From NCBI RefSeq assembly GCF_000173415.1, contig NZ_ABXW01000004.1, positions 1 through 64,000 of the forward strand: a stretch of DNA of 64,000 nt. Direction: 5' to 3'. Source of the DNA: Providencia alcalifaciens DSM 30120 (GTDB lineage Bacteria > Pseudomonadota > Gammaproteobacteria > Enterobacterales > Enterobacteriaceae). A program made the position numbers and the translations under genes. Position 1 is the first letter of the stretch. Each line of letters begins with the position of its first letter. Positions 26,447 through 35,431 of this stretch are shown here, in pieces. Under the pieces are notes generated by a model. It worked only from the letters and a program-made list of their open reading frames with translations. It was not told the DNA's origin and did no database searches.

Positions 26447-27742
26447 ATGCAACTCATTTTGAGTATTGTTGGGATGGCGGTGCTTATTGCGATAGCCGTT
26501 CTTTTCTCCAGCAATCGTCGAGCCATTAGACTTCGTACAGTCGGCGGTGCTTTTTTAATCCAAGTCGCCATTGGTGCATTTGTTCTTTATGTCCCTGCGG
26601 GGCGCAGTGTTTTAGAAGGTATGTCTAACGGCGTATCTAAAGTTATCGGTTATGGCCAAGATGGGATGAGCTTTATCTTTGGCGGACTGGTTTCTGACAA
26701 AATGTTTGAGTTATTTGGCGGTGGCGGTTTTATCTTTGCTTTCCGTGTATTGCCTATCATCGTGTTCTTCTCATCATTGATTGCAGTCCTGTATTATCTT
26801 GGCATCATGCAACTGGTCATCAAAATTCTAGGTGGTGGTCTGCAAAAAGTTCTGGGAACCTCAAGAACCGAGTCTTTATCTGCAACGGCGAATATTTTCG
26901 TTGGTCAAACAGAAGCCCCTCTGGTTGTTCGTCCTTATATTTCGACCATGACGACCTCTGAACTATTTGCCATCATGTGTGGTGGTTTAGCCTCTGTAGC
27001 GGGCTCTGTCTTAGCTGGTTATGCGCAAATGGGCGTCCCAATGGAGTACCTGATTGCAGCATCCTTCATGGCGGCACCGGGTGGTTTGCTATTTGCTAAA
27101 TTAATGGTGCCAGAAACAGAAGTGGCTAGAGATAACGTGGATGCCAAAGATTTAGTCGCTGAGGAAGATCGCCCAACGAATATCATTGATGCCGCAGCAT
27201 CTGGTGCAGCATCCGGTATGCAGCTGGCTCTGAACGTGGGGGCTATGTTACTCGCGTTTATCGCATTAATCGCTCTGATCAACGGTATTTTAGGTGGCGT
27301 CGGTGGTTGGTTTAACTATCCACAATTATCCCTAGAATTATTATTGGGCTGGGTATTTGCGCCAATCGCATACCTTATTGGTGTGCCATGGAGCGAAGCG
27401 ACCATTGCAGGCTCATTTATTGGTCAAAAAGTCGTTGTAAACGAATTCGTGGCTTTCATGAACTTCGGTGAATATATGAAAGCAGATGCGGATGTGATTG
27501 CAGCGGGTAAACAAGTTCTGTCTGATCACTCTAAAGCGATTATTTCTTTCGCACTGTGTGGTTTTGCAAACTTGTCTTCTGTGGCAATTTTGCTGGGTGG
27601 CTTAGGTGGAATGGCTCCAAATCGCCGTAGTGATGTAGCTCGTTTAGGTATGAAAGCCGTTATGGCAGGTACGCTCTCTAACTTAATGAGCGCAACCATC
27701 GCAGGCTTCTTCTTAACCTTGGCAGCAATGACCGCAATGTAA
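26447..27742 (+). CDS. Concentrative nucleoside transporter, NupC family
   Basis: 431 aa, multi-pass inner-membrane Na+/H+-coupled nucleoside symporter (CNT family). The family signature is plain: GGGFIFAFRVLPIIVFFSSL, NIFVGQTEAPLVVRPY with the nucleoside-binding Q-T-E, GGLASVAGSVLAGY, and KVVVNEFVAF plus FALCGFANLSSVA towards the C-terminus. It resembles the NupX/PsuT (YeiM/YeiJ) branch as much as NupC, so I leave the symbol open. ATG 26447 has AACAGGGA nine bases upstream; the frame opens at a GTG further up. It lies directly before the deo genes, whose products degrade the imported nucleosides. Confidence 0.88.
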   Translation: MQLILSIVGMAVLIAIAVLFSSNRRAIRLRTVGGAFLIQVAIGAFVLYVPAGRSVLEGMSNGVSKVIGYGQDGMSFIFGGLVSDKMFELFGGGGFIFAFRVLPIIVFFSSLIAVLYYLGIMQLVIKILGGGLQKVLGTSRTESLSATANIFVGQTEAPLVVRPYISTMTTSELFAIMCGGLASVAGSVLAGYAQMGVPMEYLIAASFMAAPGGLLFAKLMVPETEVARDNVDAKDLVAEEDRPTNIIDAAASGAASGMQLALNVGAMLLAFIALIALINGILGGVGGWFNYPQLSLELLLGWVFAPIAYLIGVPWSEATIAGSFIGQKVVVNEFVAFMNFGEYMKADADVIAAGKQVLSDHSKAIISFALCGFANLSSVAILLGGLGGMAPNRRSDVARLGMKAVMAGTLSNLMSATIAGFFLTLAAMTAM

Positions 27743-27755
27743 TCCCTCTATTTTG

Positions 27756-27790
27756 CAGCGGAAGGGCAATTTGTCTTTCCGCTGTCATTT
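27756..27790 (+). terminator. Terminator after the nucleoside transporter
   Basis: CAGCGGAAGG (27756-27765) / CTTTCCGCTG (27775-27784), 9-nt loop, then a T-rich tail. Confidence 0.82.
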
Positions 27791-27924
27791 TCTTCTGAGA
27801 TATTCTTTTTCTGTTTTGTATCGTAACTTTTACTTTTTCAACTATCCTTAACGTAATCAATTTATGACGAAGCGGCGGCAGTCAGTATAATGACGGTGAA
27901 ACAGTGAGTGATTACCTGCTATAC

Positions 27925-27940
27925 TGTGATATTGTTCACG
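27925..27940 (+). promoter_or_regulatory. CRP site upstream of the deo operon
   Basis: TGTGA-TATTGT-TCACG, one mismatch from the CRP consensus, about 260 bp upstream of deoC. E. coli deoP2 is likewise CRP-activated and CytR-repressed. A weaker TGTGA half site lies at 27977-27981. I did not find a clear DeoR operator. Confidence 0.75.
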
Positions 27941-28030
27941 GATATATATTTAATAATGTAACGTTCAGTCGATAAATGTGATTTGTAGCGCATAAAATAT
28001 CCCAGTTACGTGGTCAAATAGGTATTAGTA

Positions 28031-28197
28031 AGTTGCCACGGAACTGATAGTTCTTAGAGTCAACTGACTCTAGGGCACCGTGCGGTGAGATGGATCTCAG
28101 CTGCTGAGTTTGGAAAACCTAACTAGCATCTTTATGGAACAAGCCCGCTCGCCAACAAAGAACGTATCGTTCTGAAAGAATTAACATCGTTGGAGAG
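28031..28197 (+). other. Hairpin-rich 5' leader of deoC
   Basis: Between the promoter region and deoC there is a chain of compact inverted repeats: GAACT/AGTTC (28041-28053), TAGAGTCA/TGACTCTA (28055-28072), CACC/GGTG (28076-28087), GAGAT/ATCTC (28087-28098), AGTTTGG/CCTAACT with one mismatch (28107-28124) and AGAACG/CGTTCT (28159-28173). CCAAC (28152-28156) can also pair with GTTGG (28189-28193), which covers the start of the deoC ribosome site GGAGAG. It looks like a structured mRNA leader; the TAGAGTCA palindrome could instead be a protein operator. I do not recognise a known riboswitch class. Confidence 0.5.
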
Positions 28198-28201
28198 TTA
28201 T

Positions 28202-28981
28202 ATGACTGATTTAAAAGCAGCAGCGCAACGCGCACTGACCCTGATGGACTTAACCACATTGAATGATGACGACACTGATGCGAAAGTTATCGCACTATGT
28301 CATCAGGCAAAAAGCCCTGCAGGCCATACCGCTGCTATCTGTATTTATCCTCGTTTTATTCCTATTGCACGTAAAACATTACGTGAACAAGGAACACCCG
28401 ATATCCGTATTGCAACTGTCACCAACTTCCCACATGGTAATGATGATATTGAAATTGCATTAGCAGAAACGAAAGCGGCTATCGCTTACGGTGCTGATGA
28501 AGTTGATGTTGTTTTCCCTTATCGTGCATTGATGGCAGGGAATGAAAAAATTGGTTTCGATTTAGTGAAAGCATGTAAAGATGCATGTGCAGAAGCAAAT
28601 GTATTACTGAAAGTAATCATTGAAACAGGCGAATTAAAAGACGCAGATTTAATTCGTAAGGCATCTGAAATTTCAATCAATGCAGGTGCTGATTTTATTA
28701 AGACATCGACAGGTAAAGTACCTGTGAATGCCACTTTAGAAAGCGCTGAAATCATGATGCAAGTCATCCATGATATGGGCGTCGCGAAAAGTGTTGGTTT
28801 CAAACCTGCTGGCGGTGTTCGTACCGCTGAAGAAGCAGCACAATATTTAGCCTTAGCAAGCAAAATCTTAGGCGACAATTGGGCGGATGCTCGCCATTTC
28901 CGTTTTGGGGCATCTAGCTTATTAGCGAACTTATTAAATACGCTAGGATTTGACGTTAAAAAGTCCACTAGCAGCTATTAA
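28202..28981 (+). CDS. deoC: Deoxyribose-phosphate aldolase
   Basis: Class I aldolase splitting 2-deoxyribose 5-phosphate into glyceraldehyde 3-phosphate and acetaldehyde; last step of deoxynucleoside breakdown. 259 aa as in E. coli. The Schiff-base lysine is in FIKTSTGKV (about residue 167), with proton-relay lysine in [11 protein letters not shown] (about 201) and aspartate in [21 protein letters not shown] 28202 has GGAGAG upstream. First gene of the deoCABD operon; the usual C-terminal tyrosine is kept (SSY). Confidence 0.97.
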   Translation: MTDLKAAAQRALTLMDLTTLNDDDTDAKVIALCHQAKSPAGHTAAICIYPRFIPIARKTLREQGTPDIRIATVTNFPHGNDDIEIALAETKAAIAYGADEVDVVFPYRALMAGNEKIGFDLVKACKDACAEANVLLKVIIETGELKDADLIRKASEISINAGADFIKTSTGKVPVNATLESAEIMMQVIHDMGVAKSVGFKPAGGVRTAEEAAQYLALASKILGDNWADARHFRFGASSLLANLLNTLGFDVKKSTSSY

Positions 28982-29007
28982 TAATCGCAGTCATCAGTGA
29001 CATCAGA

Positions 29008-29035
29008 CTATTGCCCAATCGATTTTGGGCAATAG
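29008..29035 (+). repeat. Intercistronic hairpin deoC-deoA
   Basis: CTATTGCCCAA (29008-29018) / TTGGGCAATAG (29025-29035), perfect 11-bp stem, 6-nt loop, no T run. Likely an mRNA-stabilising hairpin rather than a terminator. Confidence 0.7.
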
Positions 29036-29082
29036 CAGTGACTGTTTAGCCGAAGAATTCGATGTAAATTAAGGAGCCTATT

Positions 29083-30405
29083 GTGTTTCTCGCTCAAGAA
29101 ATTATTCGTAAAAAACGTGATGGCAAATCATTAAGTGAAGAGGAAATTCGTTTCTTCATCAATGGTGTGCGCGATAACACAGTTTCTGAAGGTCAAATTG
29201 CTGCCTTAGCAATGACTATCTATTTCAATGACATGACAACGCCTGAACGTGTCGCACTGACACTCGCAATGCGTGACTCAGGTTCCGTATTAAATTGGAA
29301 ATCACTGAATCTGAATGGTCCATTAGTGGATAAACACTCCACGGGTGGCGTTGGTGATGTCACTTCATTGATGTTAGGTCCAATGGTCGCGGCTTGCGGT
29401 GGTTATGTACCAATGATTTCTGGTCGTGGTTTGGGTCATACGGGTGGAACATTAGATAAGCTTGAAGCCATTCCAGGATTTGATATTTTCCCTGACGATG
29501 AACGTTTCCGGGATATTATTAAGCATGTTGGTGTGGCGATTATTGGACAAACTAATTCGTTAGCACCTGCGGATAAACGCTTTTATGCGACCCGTGATAT
29601 CACAGCTACTGTTGACTCTATCCCACTGATCACTGCCTCTATTTTAGGTAAGAAGTTAGCCGAAGGTTTAGACGCCTTAGTGATGGACGTTAAGGTGGGT
29701 TCTGGCGCATTTATGCCAACGTATGAAAAATCAGAGCAACTGGCTGAATCCATTGTTCAAGTGGCGAATGGCGCGGGCTGTAATACCACGGCACTACTAA
29801 CCGATATGAACGAAGTTCTCGCATCTAGCGCAGGTAACGCTGTCGAAGTCCGTGAAGCCGTCCAGTTCCTGACGGGTGAATACCGTAACCCACGTTTATT
29901 TGAAGTTACGATGGCGTTATGTGTTGAAATGTTGGTATCGGGTAAATTGGCAGCTAATCGTGAAGATGCCCGCCAGAAATTACAAGCGGTGCTGGACAAC
30001 GGTCAAGCTGCTGAAGTATTTGGTCGTATGGTTGCGGCACAAAAAGGTCCGAAAGATTTTGTTGAGAACTACAACAAATATCTGCCAACAGCAGTGCTTA
30101 GCAAAGCTGTTTATGCACCACAAGCCGGCATTATCACACAAATGGACACACGAGCACTGGGTATGTCTGTGGTAACGTTAGGTGGTGGTCGTCGTAAAGC
30201 AACTGACCCAATCGATTATAGCGTTGGTTTAAGTGAAATCGCAGCATTAGGTAGCAAAGTTGATACCCAAACTCCACTTGCGATTATTCATGCCAATAGC
30301 GAAAAATCATGGGAAGATGCGGCGAAAGAAGTTCGTGCTGCTATGATTATTGGGGATAAAGCCCCTGAAGCGACGCCTATGGTCTATCGTCAAATTAGTG
30401 AATAA
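29083..30405 (+). CDS. deoA: Thymidine phosphorylase
   Basis: Phosphorolysis of thymidine and deoxyuridine to the base and deoxyribose 1-phosphate. 440 aa, same as E. coli. Starts at a GTG (GTGTTTCTCGCT) behind AAGGAGCC. The phosphorylase signature is [20 protein letters not shown]; the phosphate site is [14 protein letters not shown], and [13 protein letters not shown] lies in the pyrimidine domain. Nearly identical to E. coli DeoA along its length, so there is little doubt. Confidence 0.97.
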   Translation: MFLAQEIIRKKRDGKSLSEEEIRFFINGVRDNTVSEGQIAALAMTIYFNDMTTPERVALTLAMRDSGSVLNWKSLNLNGPLVDKHSTGGVGDVTSLMLGPMVAACGGYVPMISGRGLGHTGGTLDKLEAIPGFDIFPDDERFRDIIKHVGVAIIGQTNSLAPADKRFYATRDITATVDSIPLITASILGKKLAEGLDALVMDVKVGSGAFMPTYEKSEQLAESIVQVANGAGCNTTALLTDMNEVLASSAGNAVEVREAVQFLTGEYRNPRLFEVTMALCVEMLVSGKLAANREDARQKLQAVLDNGQAAEVFGRMVAAQKGPKDFVENYNKYLPTAVLSKAVYAPQAGIITQMDTRALGMSVVTLGGGRRKATDPIDYSVGLSEIAALGSKVDTQTPLAIIHANSEKSWEDAAKEVRAAMIIGDKAPEATPMVYRQISE

Positions 30406-30486
30406 ACCGATATCCGCATTTTTCATCGAAAGGTGCGGGTTAGATTGAAGCGATGAACAGATAAGCTGTATCGCAGGAGAATAAAT

Positions 30487-31710
30487 ATGAAACGCACATT
30501 TATTATGGTATTGGATTCCTTTGGGATCGGTGCTGCGGGTGATGCCCACAAATTCGGTGACGAAGGTTCAAACACACTTGGTCATATCGCAGAAGCTTGT
30601 GCTCGCGGTGAAGCTGATAAAGGTCGTAAAGGTCCATTACACCTGCCTAACTTAACAAAATTAGGTTTAGGTAAAGCAGGAGAAGAATCGAGCGGAAAAT
30701 TCCCTGTGGGTCTGGATCCTAATGCGGAAATCATCGGCGCTTATGGTTATGCAAGCGAGCTTTCTTCAGGTAAAGATACGCCATCAGGTCACTGGGAAAT
30801 CGCAGGTGTTCCTGTTCTGTTTGACTGGGGCTATTTCGAAAAACATGAAAACAGCTTCCCTCAGGAGCTGTTGGATACACTGGTCGAAAAAGCCAATTTA
30901 CCGGGTTATTTAGGTAACTGTCACTCATCGGGTACAGTGATCCTTGATGAACTGGGTGAAGAGCACATGAAAACGGGTAAACCGATTTTCTACACCTCTG
31001 CGGACTCTGTATTCCAAATCGCGTGCCATGAAGAGACTTACGGTTTAGATAAGCTGTATGAACTGTGCGAAATTGCCCGTGAAGAGTTAACCAAAGGTGG
31101 TTACAACATCGGTCGTGTTATTGCGCGTCCATTTGTCGGTGACAAAGCGGGTCATTTTGAGCGTACAGGTAACCGTCATGATTTAGCGGTTGAGCCACCA
31201 GCGCCAACTGTTCTGCAAAAATTAGTCGAAGAGAAACAAGGTGAAGTCGTTTCTATCGGTAAAATTGCAGATATTTATGCACACGTCGGTATTACTAAGA
31301 AAATCAAAGCAACGGGTATTAACGCGTTATTTGATGCCACTTTAGAAGAGATGAAAATTGCGGGTGATGACACGATTGTTTTCACTAACTTCGTTGATTT
31401 TGACTCAGCTTATGGTCACCGTCGTGATGTTGCAGGTTATGCCGCAGCGTTGGAATTATTTGACAGCCGTTTGCCTGAAATGCTGAAACTGGTTAAAGAA
31501 GACGACATTCTGATCTTAACTGCAGACCATGGTTGTGACCCAACATGGCCAGGTACTGACCATACTCGTGAGCATATCCCTGTTCTGGTGTATGGACCGA
31601 AAGTTAAACCGGGTTCTTTAGGTCACCGTGAAACGTTCTCGGATATTGGTCAGACAGTCGCAAAATATTTTGATTTATCACCAATGGATTACGGTAAGTC
31701 TATGTTCTAA
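30487..31710 (+). CDS. deoB: Phosphopentomutase
   Basis: Mn2+-dependent alkaline-phosphatase-superfamily enzyme converting (deoxy)ribose 1-phosphate to the 5-phosphate. 407 aa. Metal sites: N-terminal [14 protein letters not shown], catalytic threonine segment [14 protein letters not shown], and C-terminal [30 protein letters not shown] precedes the ATG. Third gene of deoCABD, linking nucleoside phosphorylases to DeoC and the pentose phosphate pathway. Confidence 0.97.
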   Translation: MKRTFIMVLDSFGIGAAGDAHKFGDEGSNTLGHIAEACARGEADKGRKGPLHLPNLTKLGLGKAGEESSGKFPVGLDPNAEIIGAYGYASELSSGKDTPSGHWEIAGVPVLFDWGYFEKHENSFPQELLDTLVEKANLPGYLGNCHSSGTVILDELGEEHMKTGKPIFYTSADSVFQIACHEETYGLDKLYELCEIAREELTKGGYNIGRVIARPFVGDKAGHFERTGNRHDLAVEPPAPTVLQKLVEEKQGEVVSIGKIADIYAHVGITKKIKATGINALFDATLEEMKIAGDDTIVFTNFVDFDSAYGHRRDVAGYAAALELFDSRLPEMLKLVKEDDILILTADHGCDPTWPGTDHTREHIPVLVYGPKVKPGSLGHRETFSDIGQTVAKYFDLSPMDYGKSMF

Positions 31711-31749
31711 GACCTGTTTCTTTACTGAAACGGCCATAAGGTGATTTAA

Positions 31750-31775
31750 AAATAAGGCAGGCAACTGCCTTATTT
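31750..31775 (+). terminator. Intercistronic hairpin/attenuating terminator deoB-deoD
   Basis: AAATAAGGCAG (31750-31760) / CTGCCTTATTT (31765-31775), loop GCAA, T-rich flank. It may reduce or separate deoD transcription from deoCAB; E. coli deoD can also be expressed apart from deoCA. Confidence 0.6.
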
Positions 31776-31811
31776 ATTGTGAACAATTTTAATGATTAAA
31801 AGGGAATACGA

Positions 31812-32528
31812 ATGGCTACTCCACATATTAATGCAGAAATGGGTGATTTCGCTGACGTCGTACTGATGCCGGGTGACCCACTGCGCGCGAAGTACATTGC
31901 AGAAACTTTCCTTCAAGACGTTCGTCAGGTTAATAACGTACGTGGTATGTTAGGTTTCACAGGGACTTATAAAGGTCGTAAGATCTCAGTTATGGGTCAT
32001 GGTATGGGGATTCCTTCATGCTCTATCTATGCGAAAGAGCTGATCACTGATTTTGGTGTTAAAACACTGATCCGTGTAGGTTCATGTGGTGCGGTGATGG
32101 ATGACGTGAAACTGCGTGATGTGGTTATCGGTATGGGCGCATGCACAGACTCTAAAGTCAACCGCCAGCGTTTCAAAGACCATGACTTTGCTGCAATTGC
32201 AGACTATGACTTAGTTCATAACGCAGTTGAAGCTGCAAAAGCGCGTAACGTGAATGTGCGTGTAGGTAACCTGTTCTCTGCGGATTTGTTCTATTCTCCA
32301 GATCCAGACATGTTTAAAGTGATGGAAAAATACGGCATTCTGGGCGTAGAAATGGAAGCCGCGGGTATTTATGGTGTTGCTGCTGAGTTTGGTGCTCGTG
32401 CACTGACGATCTGCACCGTTTCTGACCATATCAAAACGGGCGAGCAAACTACCTCTGAAGAGCGTCAAACTACGTTCAATGAAATGATTGAAATCGCATT
32501 AGATTCAGTTCTGTTAGGCGATAAGTAA
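31812..32528 (+). CDS. deoD: Purine-nucleoside phosphorylase (DeoD type)
   Basis: Hexameric PNP cleaving purine (deoxy)nucleosides with phosphate. 238 aa. Family motifs: N-terminal [22 protein letters not shown], phosphate-binding RVGSCGAV, and base-site [11 protein letters not shown]-like segment ([18 protein letters not shown]) followed by CTVSDHI with the catalytic aspartate. GGGAATACG precedes the ATG. Last deo gene, followed by a strong terminator. Confidence 0.97.
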   Translation: MATPHINAEMGDFADVVLMPGDPLRAKYIAETFLQDVRQVNNVRGMLGFTGTYKGRKISVMGHGMGIPSCSIYAKELITDFGVKTLIRVGSCGAVMDDVKLRDVVIGMGACTDSKVNRQRFKDHDFAAIADYDLVHNAVEAAKARNVNVRVGNLFSADLFYSPDPDMFKVMEKYGILGVEMEAAGIYGVAAEFGARALTICTVSDHIKTGEQTTSEERQTTFNEMIEIALDSVLLGDK

Positions 32529-32556
32529 TCGCTGATTAGAACGCCAATCTGAAGAC

Positions 32557-32585
32557 AAAAATGCCACTTTCGAGTGGCATTTTTG
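32557..32585 (+). terminator. deo operon terminator
   Basis: ATGCCACT (32561-32568) / AGTGGCAT (32573-32580) with loop TTCG, A-rich 5' flank and T run; bidirectional in form. Confidence 0.93.
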
Positions 32586-32747
32586 TCTAATTTTTAGCTT
32601 AAAAGCTCACTTTGTTATTTATGATACAAGAGTTTATTATTTATCGACAAAATAAATAATGTCATCGCTATATGATATAAATAATAATTCATAAAAAATA
32701 TTATCAACCTATATGAATTTTATATTAATAAAGGTAAAAATATTTTT

Positions 32748-33515
32748 ATGAGAATTAAATGCTCAACATCCATCGAATACACAATTTTATTGAGATTATT
32801 AAACCAAAATGTATCAGATGCATCCCTGAAAAAAATAGCGAAAAAAATAAGGGCTGTGAAGCACCAAAATACACCTGAAGTGTTTGAAAATAGGCTGAAA
32901 CGTGTTCAAAAGTTAGTGGGTAAGATAAAATCTTATCAAGTGAGAGATAAAATTTCCAAGGTTATTGTTGATAGTATAGGGGAGGCTGTTTTTTCTTCTT
33001 CGGTGAATGTTCAAAAATATGAAAATAAGCCGATTAGTCACCTTAAATTGTTTAATCGAACTGAGATGGATTTGGGAAAAGAGAAAAGCTCTCTTACTGG
33101 TTTTCATGGTTATATAAATAATTTTCGTGATACTGGAGAGCCTGCGCTTAGCCTACATGGCTCTGAAGTTGAGCAATTTTCTTTTGATGTTGGATTAAAA
33201 TTATTGCAAGGAAAAGGGGATTCAATATTTTATATTTCTAGCTCAGCAAATGCACTAGTGAAGTACTTAAAAAAACGGTTTCATTTAGATCTAAAAAATA
33301 GTGATGTTCCATTACATGTTTTAAGTTGCCATGGTCACCAGCATGGTGCGGCGTTAGCCCAAGCCTTTAACCGACCGGTTTATACATACTCAAAAGATCT
33401 TGTTTTCGTCAATGAGCTGAAACATTATTTACTAAATAAAAATACTACAGTTAATGATAAAAATGGTGATGTGGCTATACCAACACTGCATTATCCTAAT
33501 AGGTCGATAGCATAG
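32748..33515 (+). CDS. AT-rich orphan protein with caspase-like His/Cys motif; effector-like
   Basis: 255 aa, unrecognised. No signal peptide or membrane segment; serine/threonine near the N-terminus (KCSTSIEYT), a basic helical first half (to about residue 100), and a second half with LSLHGSEVEQF (His137-Gly138), then after about 57 residues HVLSCHGHQHGAALAQAFNR (Cys194). A His-Gly followed by a hydrophobic strand ending in Ser-Cys and an A-x-A-x-A-x-x-x-RPV helix/strand is the layout of clan CD (caspase/C80-like) peptidase domains in bacterial toxins and effectors. The gene is clearly more AT-rich than the deo genes beside it and suggests horizontal acquisition. Existence is likely; function is inference. 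Confidence 0.65.
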   Translation: MRIKCSTSIEYTILLRLLNQNVSDASLKKIAKKIRAVKHQNTPEVFENRLKRVQKLVGKIKSYQVRDKISKVIVDSIGEAVFSSSVNVQKYENKPISHLKLFNRTEMDLGKEKSSLTGFHGYINNFRDTGEPALSLHGSEVEQFSFDVGLKLLQGKGDSIFYISSSANALVKYLKKRFHLDLKNSDVPLHVLSCHGHQHGAALAQAFNRPVYTYSKDLVFVNELKHYLLNKNTTVNDKNGDVAIPTLHYPNRSIA

Positions 33516-33562
33516 TCGGGTTCATCTATCATTATATAGGCTGGATATTTTTATTGTGAATC

Positions 33563-33601
33563 TACCTATTCAGTTCATGGTTTAGAGATACTGAATAGGT
33601 A
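33563..33601. repeat. 11-bp inverted repeat between the orphan gene and yhhY
   Basis: TACCTATTCAG (33563-33573) / CTGAATAGGTA (33591-33601), perfect, 17-nt loop. It lies between two convergent genes and has no T run; a transcript-ending or stabilising hairpin is possible. Confidence 0.55.
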
Positions 33602-33624
33602 ATTGATATAAGGAAGGAATAGAC

Positions 33625-34116
33625 TTACTTTATTCGGCTCATCATAATGGCATCCACATATTCACCATCACGAAAAGCATAATCACGCATCACGCCTTCT
33701 TGCTTGAAACCAAACTTTTCATACAGATCCAAGCCACTTCCATTTGCAGCAAAGACTTCCAATTCAATACGATGGACATTCAACCAGTTATCACAGTAGT
33801 CCACCATCACTTGCATTAATTGTGTGCCAATTCCTTTACCTTGATAGGCTTCACTGACCGTAATACCAAAGCTTGCTACATGCCGACGTCGCACTTGTGA
33901 GGGTTGATGCACAACCAGTAACCCTACTACGGTTTCATTGATTGTAGCCACAAACTGGGTGACGAGGGGGTCATTCGCACCTAGCCGTGCTTCCCATGTT
34001 TTTGTCGTTGGGTAAGGGAGTTGTAAAGTATTGGCATAGGCGGAGTAATCCGCATGCATTTGCGTGATTGCAGGAACATCGTCTAATGTGGCTCTGCGGA
34101 TGGTTACGTCACTCAT
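33625..34116 (-). CDS. yhhY: L-amino acid N-acyltransferase, YhhY/AaaT-like
   Basis: 163 aa GNAT protein matching E. coli YhhY (AaaT), which acetylates amino acids such as methionine and phenylalanine. Shared features: IRRATLDDVPAITQMHA at the start, NTLQLPYPTTKTWEARL, the acetyl-CoA loop QGKGIGTQLMQVMVDYCDNW, HRIELEVFAANGSGLDLYEKFGF and a GEYVDAIMMSRIK tail. GAGGAGCT before the ATG at 34116 sets the start; the frame extends further upstream without support. In E. coli the gene is elsewhere, so its place between two orphan genes marks this as a rearranged region. Confidence 0.85.
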   Translation of the reverse strand: MSDVTIRRATLDDVPAITQMHADYSAYANTLQLPYPTTKTWEARLGANDPLVTQFVATINETVVGLLVVHQPSQVRRRHVASFGITVSEAYQGKGIGTQLMQVMVDYCDNWLNVHRIELEVFAANGSGLDLYEKFGFKQEGVMRDYAFRDGEYVDAIMMSRIK

Positions 34117-34290
34117 ATATAGCTCCTCATTTTTATACCCCATAGTAATCACATTAATGAAATAGCCTGTCAATAGTGGATATTCCTTTATTAAAAATAA
34201 TAATATATGAGCAACGGTAAATGATATTTTTATTTATTGCTGATTTTCTATTATCTAGATTCTGATAAGTTATGAATAAAAGGGAGAGCT

Positions 34291-35370
34291 ATGTTTAGTT
34301 CTATAGACAGTAGTCAATATCATAGTAATAAATTAATGAAAGCAATAATTAGACATAAACATAATCAAAAAATTACGGATAAAACCATAAGTAAAATAAA
34401 AAAATACACCAATAAAGTGAAAAATACGAGTTCACCAATAAATTTTAAAATTCAAATCACGGCGGCTAAGAGTCAGTTAATTGATGCCCCTAAGAATGAA
34501 GAGAAAATCATAAAAATCCTTGATGAAGTTTCTAAAGCATCCAATTTACCCGATGCTAAAGTGGTATCATCAACAAGAAATACGATATTAAAAAATAATC
34601 AAATATTATTGGTTAAACAAAATTTAAAAAATTTCTGGGATAATCTTTCTGGGGGGAGAGGCAATCGAGTTATTCTTCCAAGGCGTACTGTTGAAGATAT
34701 TTTTGATCTGAAATGTCATTATGTCTCTAAAAAAACACTAAGAAGAATGAATGAAAAAATAGGTATGCTGATTGAAGATAAACCACAGCATGAAGCAATA
34801 AAAGAAATAGAGAATCTACAAGATAAATTAATAGAAAAAAATATTAAGCCTAAAAATCATTTTAAATTAATGAAATCAATGAATAAATTGAAAGAAGAAA
34901 TAAGTTTGAAGGGAAATGATACTACTGTAATTCAATCGCCAGAAATTAGAGAGGATGAACCCTCACATTTATTACAGGCGGAAATATCGAATAGAATGAA
35001 AAATAATGAATTAATTTTTGATTCAAATGAATTGATAGAGTGCTCGCCTGAGTTTAATGATTTGAAAAATGCGGTTAAAGAGCATTTTAAGAATGTCAAT
35101 GTTGCTGAAGGGATAATTAAAAAAATAACAAGTCATCTGAAGGTGTTAGAAATTGTAGAACCTAGAGAAATAATTAAGGATAAATTATTTTATATAGAAA
35201 AGTTGATAGGATTAGATGAGAAATTTTTTGATAAAAAAACAATGGTTCATTATCTAAAAGAACGACTCTCCTTTTCCGTTGAGAATCTTAAAACGTTGTT
35301 TAAGGTGTTTACTGAAGAAAGAGCAAAATATTTATTAATACAAAAACAAGCTTTAGTGTATCAGCTGTAA
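34291..35370 (+). CDS. AT-rich helical orphan protein
   Basis: 359 aa, unrecognised. Strongly AT-rich and rich in Lys, Ile, Asn and Glu; predicted almost wholly helical with long charged stretches (for example KEIENLQDKLIEKN around residues 170-185). No signal peptide, membrane segment or catalytic motif. Two basic N-terminal segments follow an N-terminus rich in Ser, Asp and Gln (SSIDSSQYHSN), a composition often seen in secreted effectors. GGGAGAG lies well placed before the ATG and a good terminator follows, so it is likely expressed. It shares composition, not sequence, with the orphan protein encoded at 32748-33515; the two may have arrived together. Confidence 0.65.
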   Translation: MFSSIDSSQYHSNKLMKAIIRHKHNQKITDKTISKIKKYTNKVKNTSSPINFKIQITAAKSQLIDAPKNEEKIIKILDEVSKASNLPDAKVVSSTRNTILKNNQILLVKQNLKNFWDNLSGGRGNRVILPRRTVEDIFDLKCHYVSKKTLRRMNEKIGMLIEDKPQHEAIKEIENLQDKLIEKNIKPKNHFKLMKSMNKLKEEISLKGNDTTVIQSPEIREDEPSHLLQAEISNRMKNNELIFDSNELIECSPEFNDLKNAVKEHFKNVNVAEGIIKKITSHLKVLEIVEPREIIKDKLFYIEKLIGLDEKFFDKKTMVHYLKERLSFSVENLKTLFKVFTEERAKYLLIQKQALVYQL

Positions 35371-35391
35371 ACTAGGAATAAAAAAGGTATT

Positions 35392-35425
35392 CCACAGACC
35401 CAATACTATCGGGTCTGTGGTTTTT
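35392..35425. terminator. Bidirectional terminator between the orphan gene and the M16 protease gene
   Basis: CCACAGACCC (35392-35401) / GGGTCTGTGG (35411-35420), perfect 10-bp stem, 9-nt loop, TTTTT on the plus side and a run of A upstream that gives T on the minus strand. Confidence 0.9.
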
Positions 35426-35431
35426 ATATCA

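Noticed and set aside
26278-26529. 83-codon open frame before the nucleoside transporter
   Set aside because: It starts inside the CRP site, overlaps the transporter start in another frame, and has no recognisable product.
28519-28968. 149-codon frame opposite deoC
   Set aside because: Antisense shadow; deoC is certain on the other strand.
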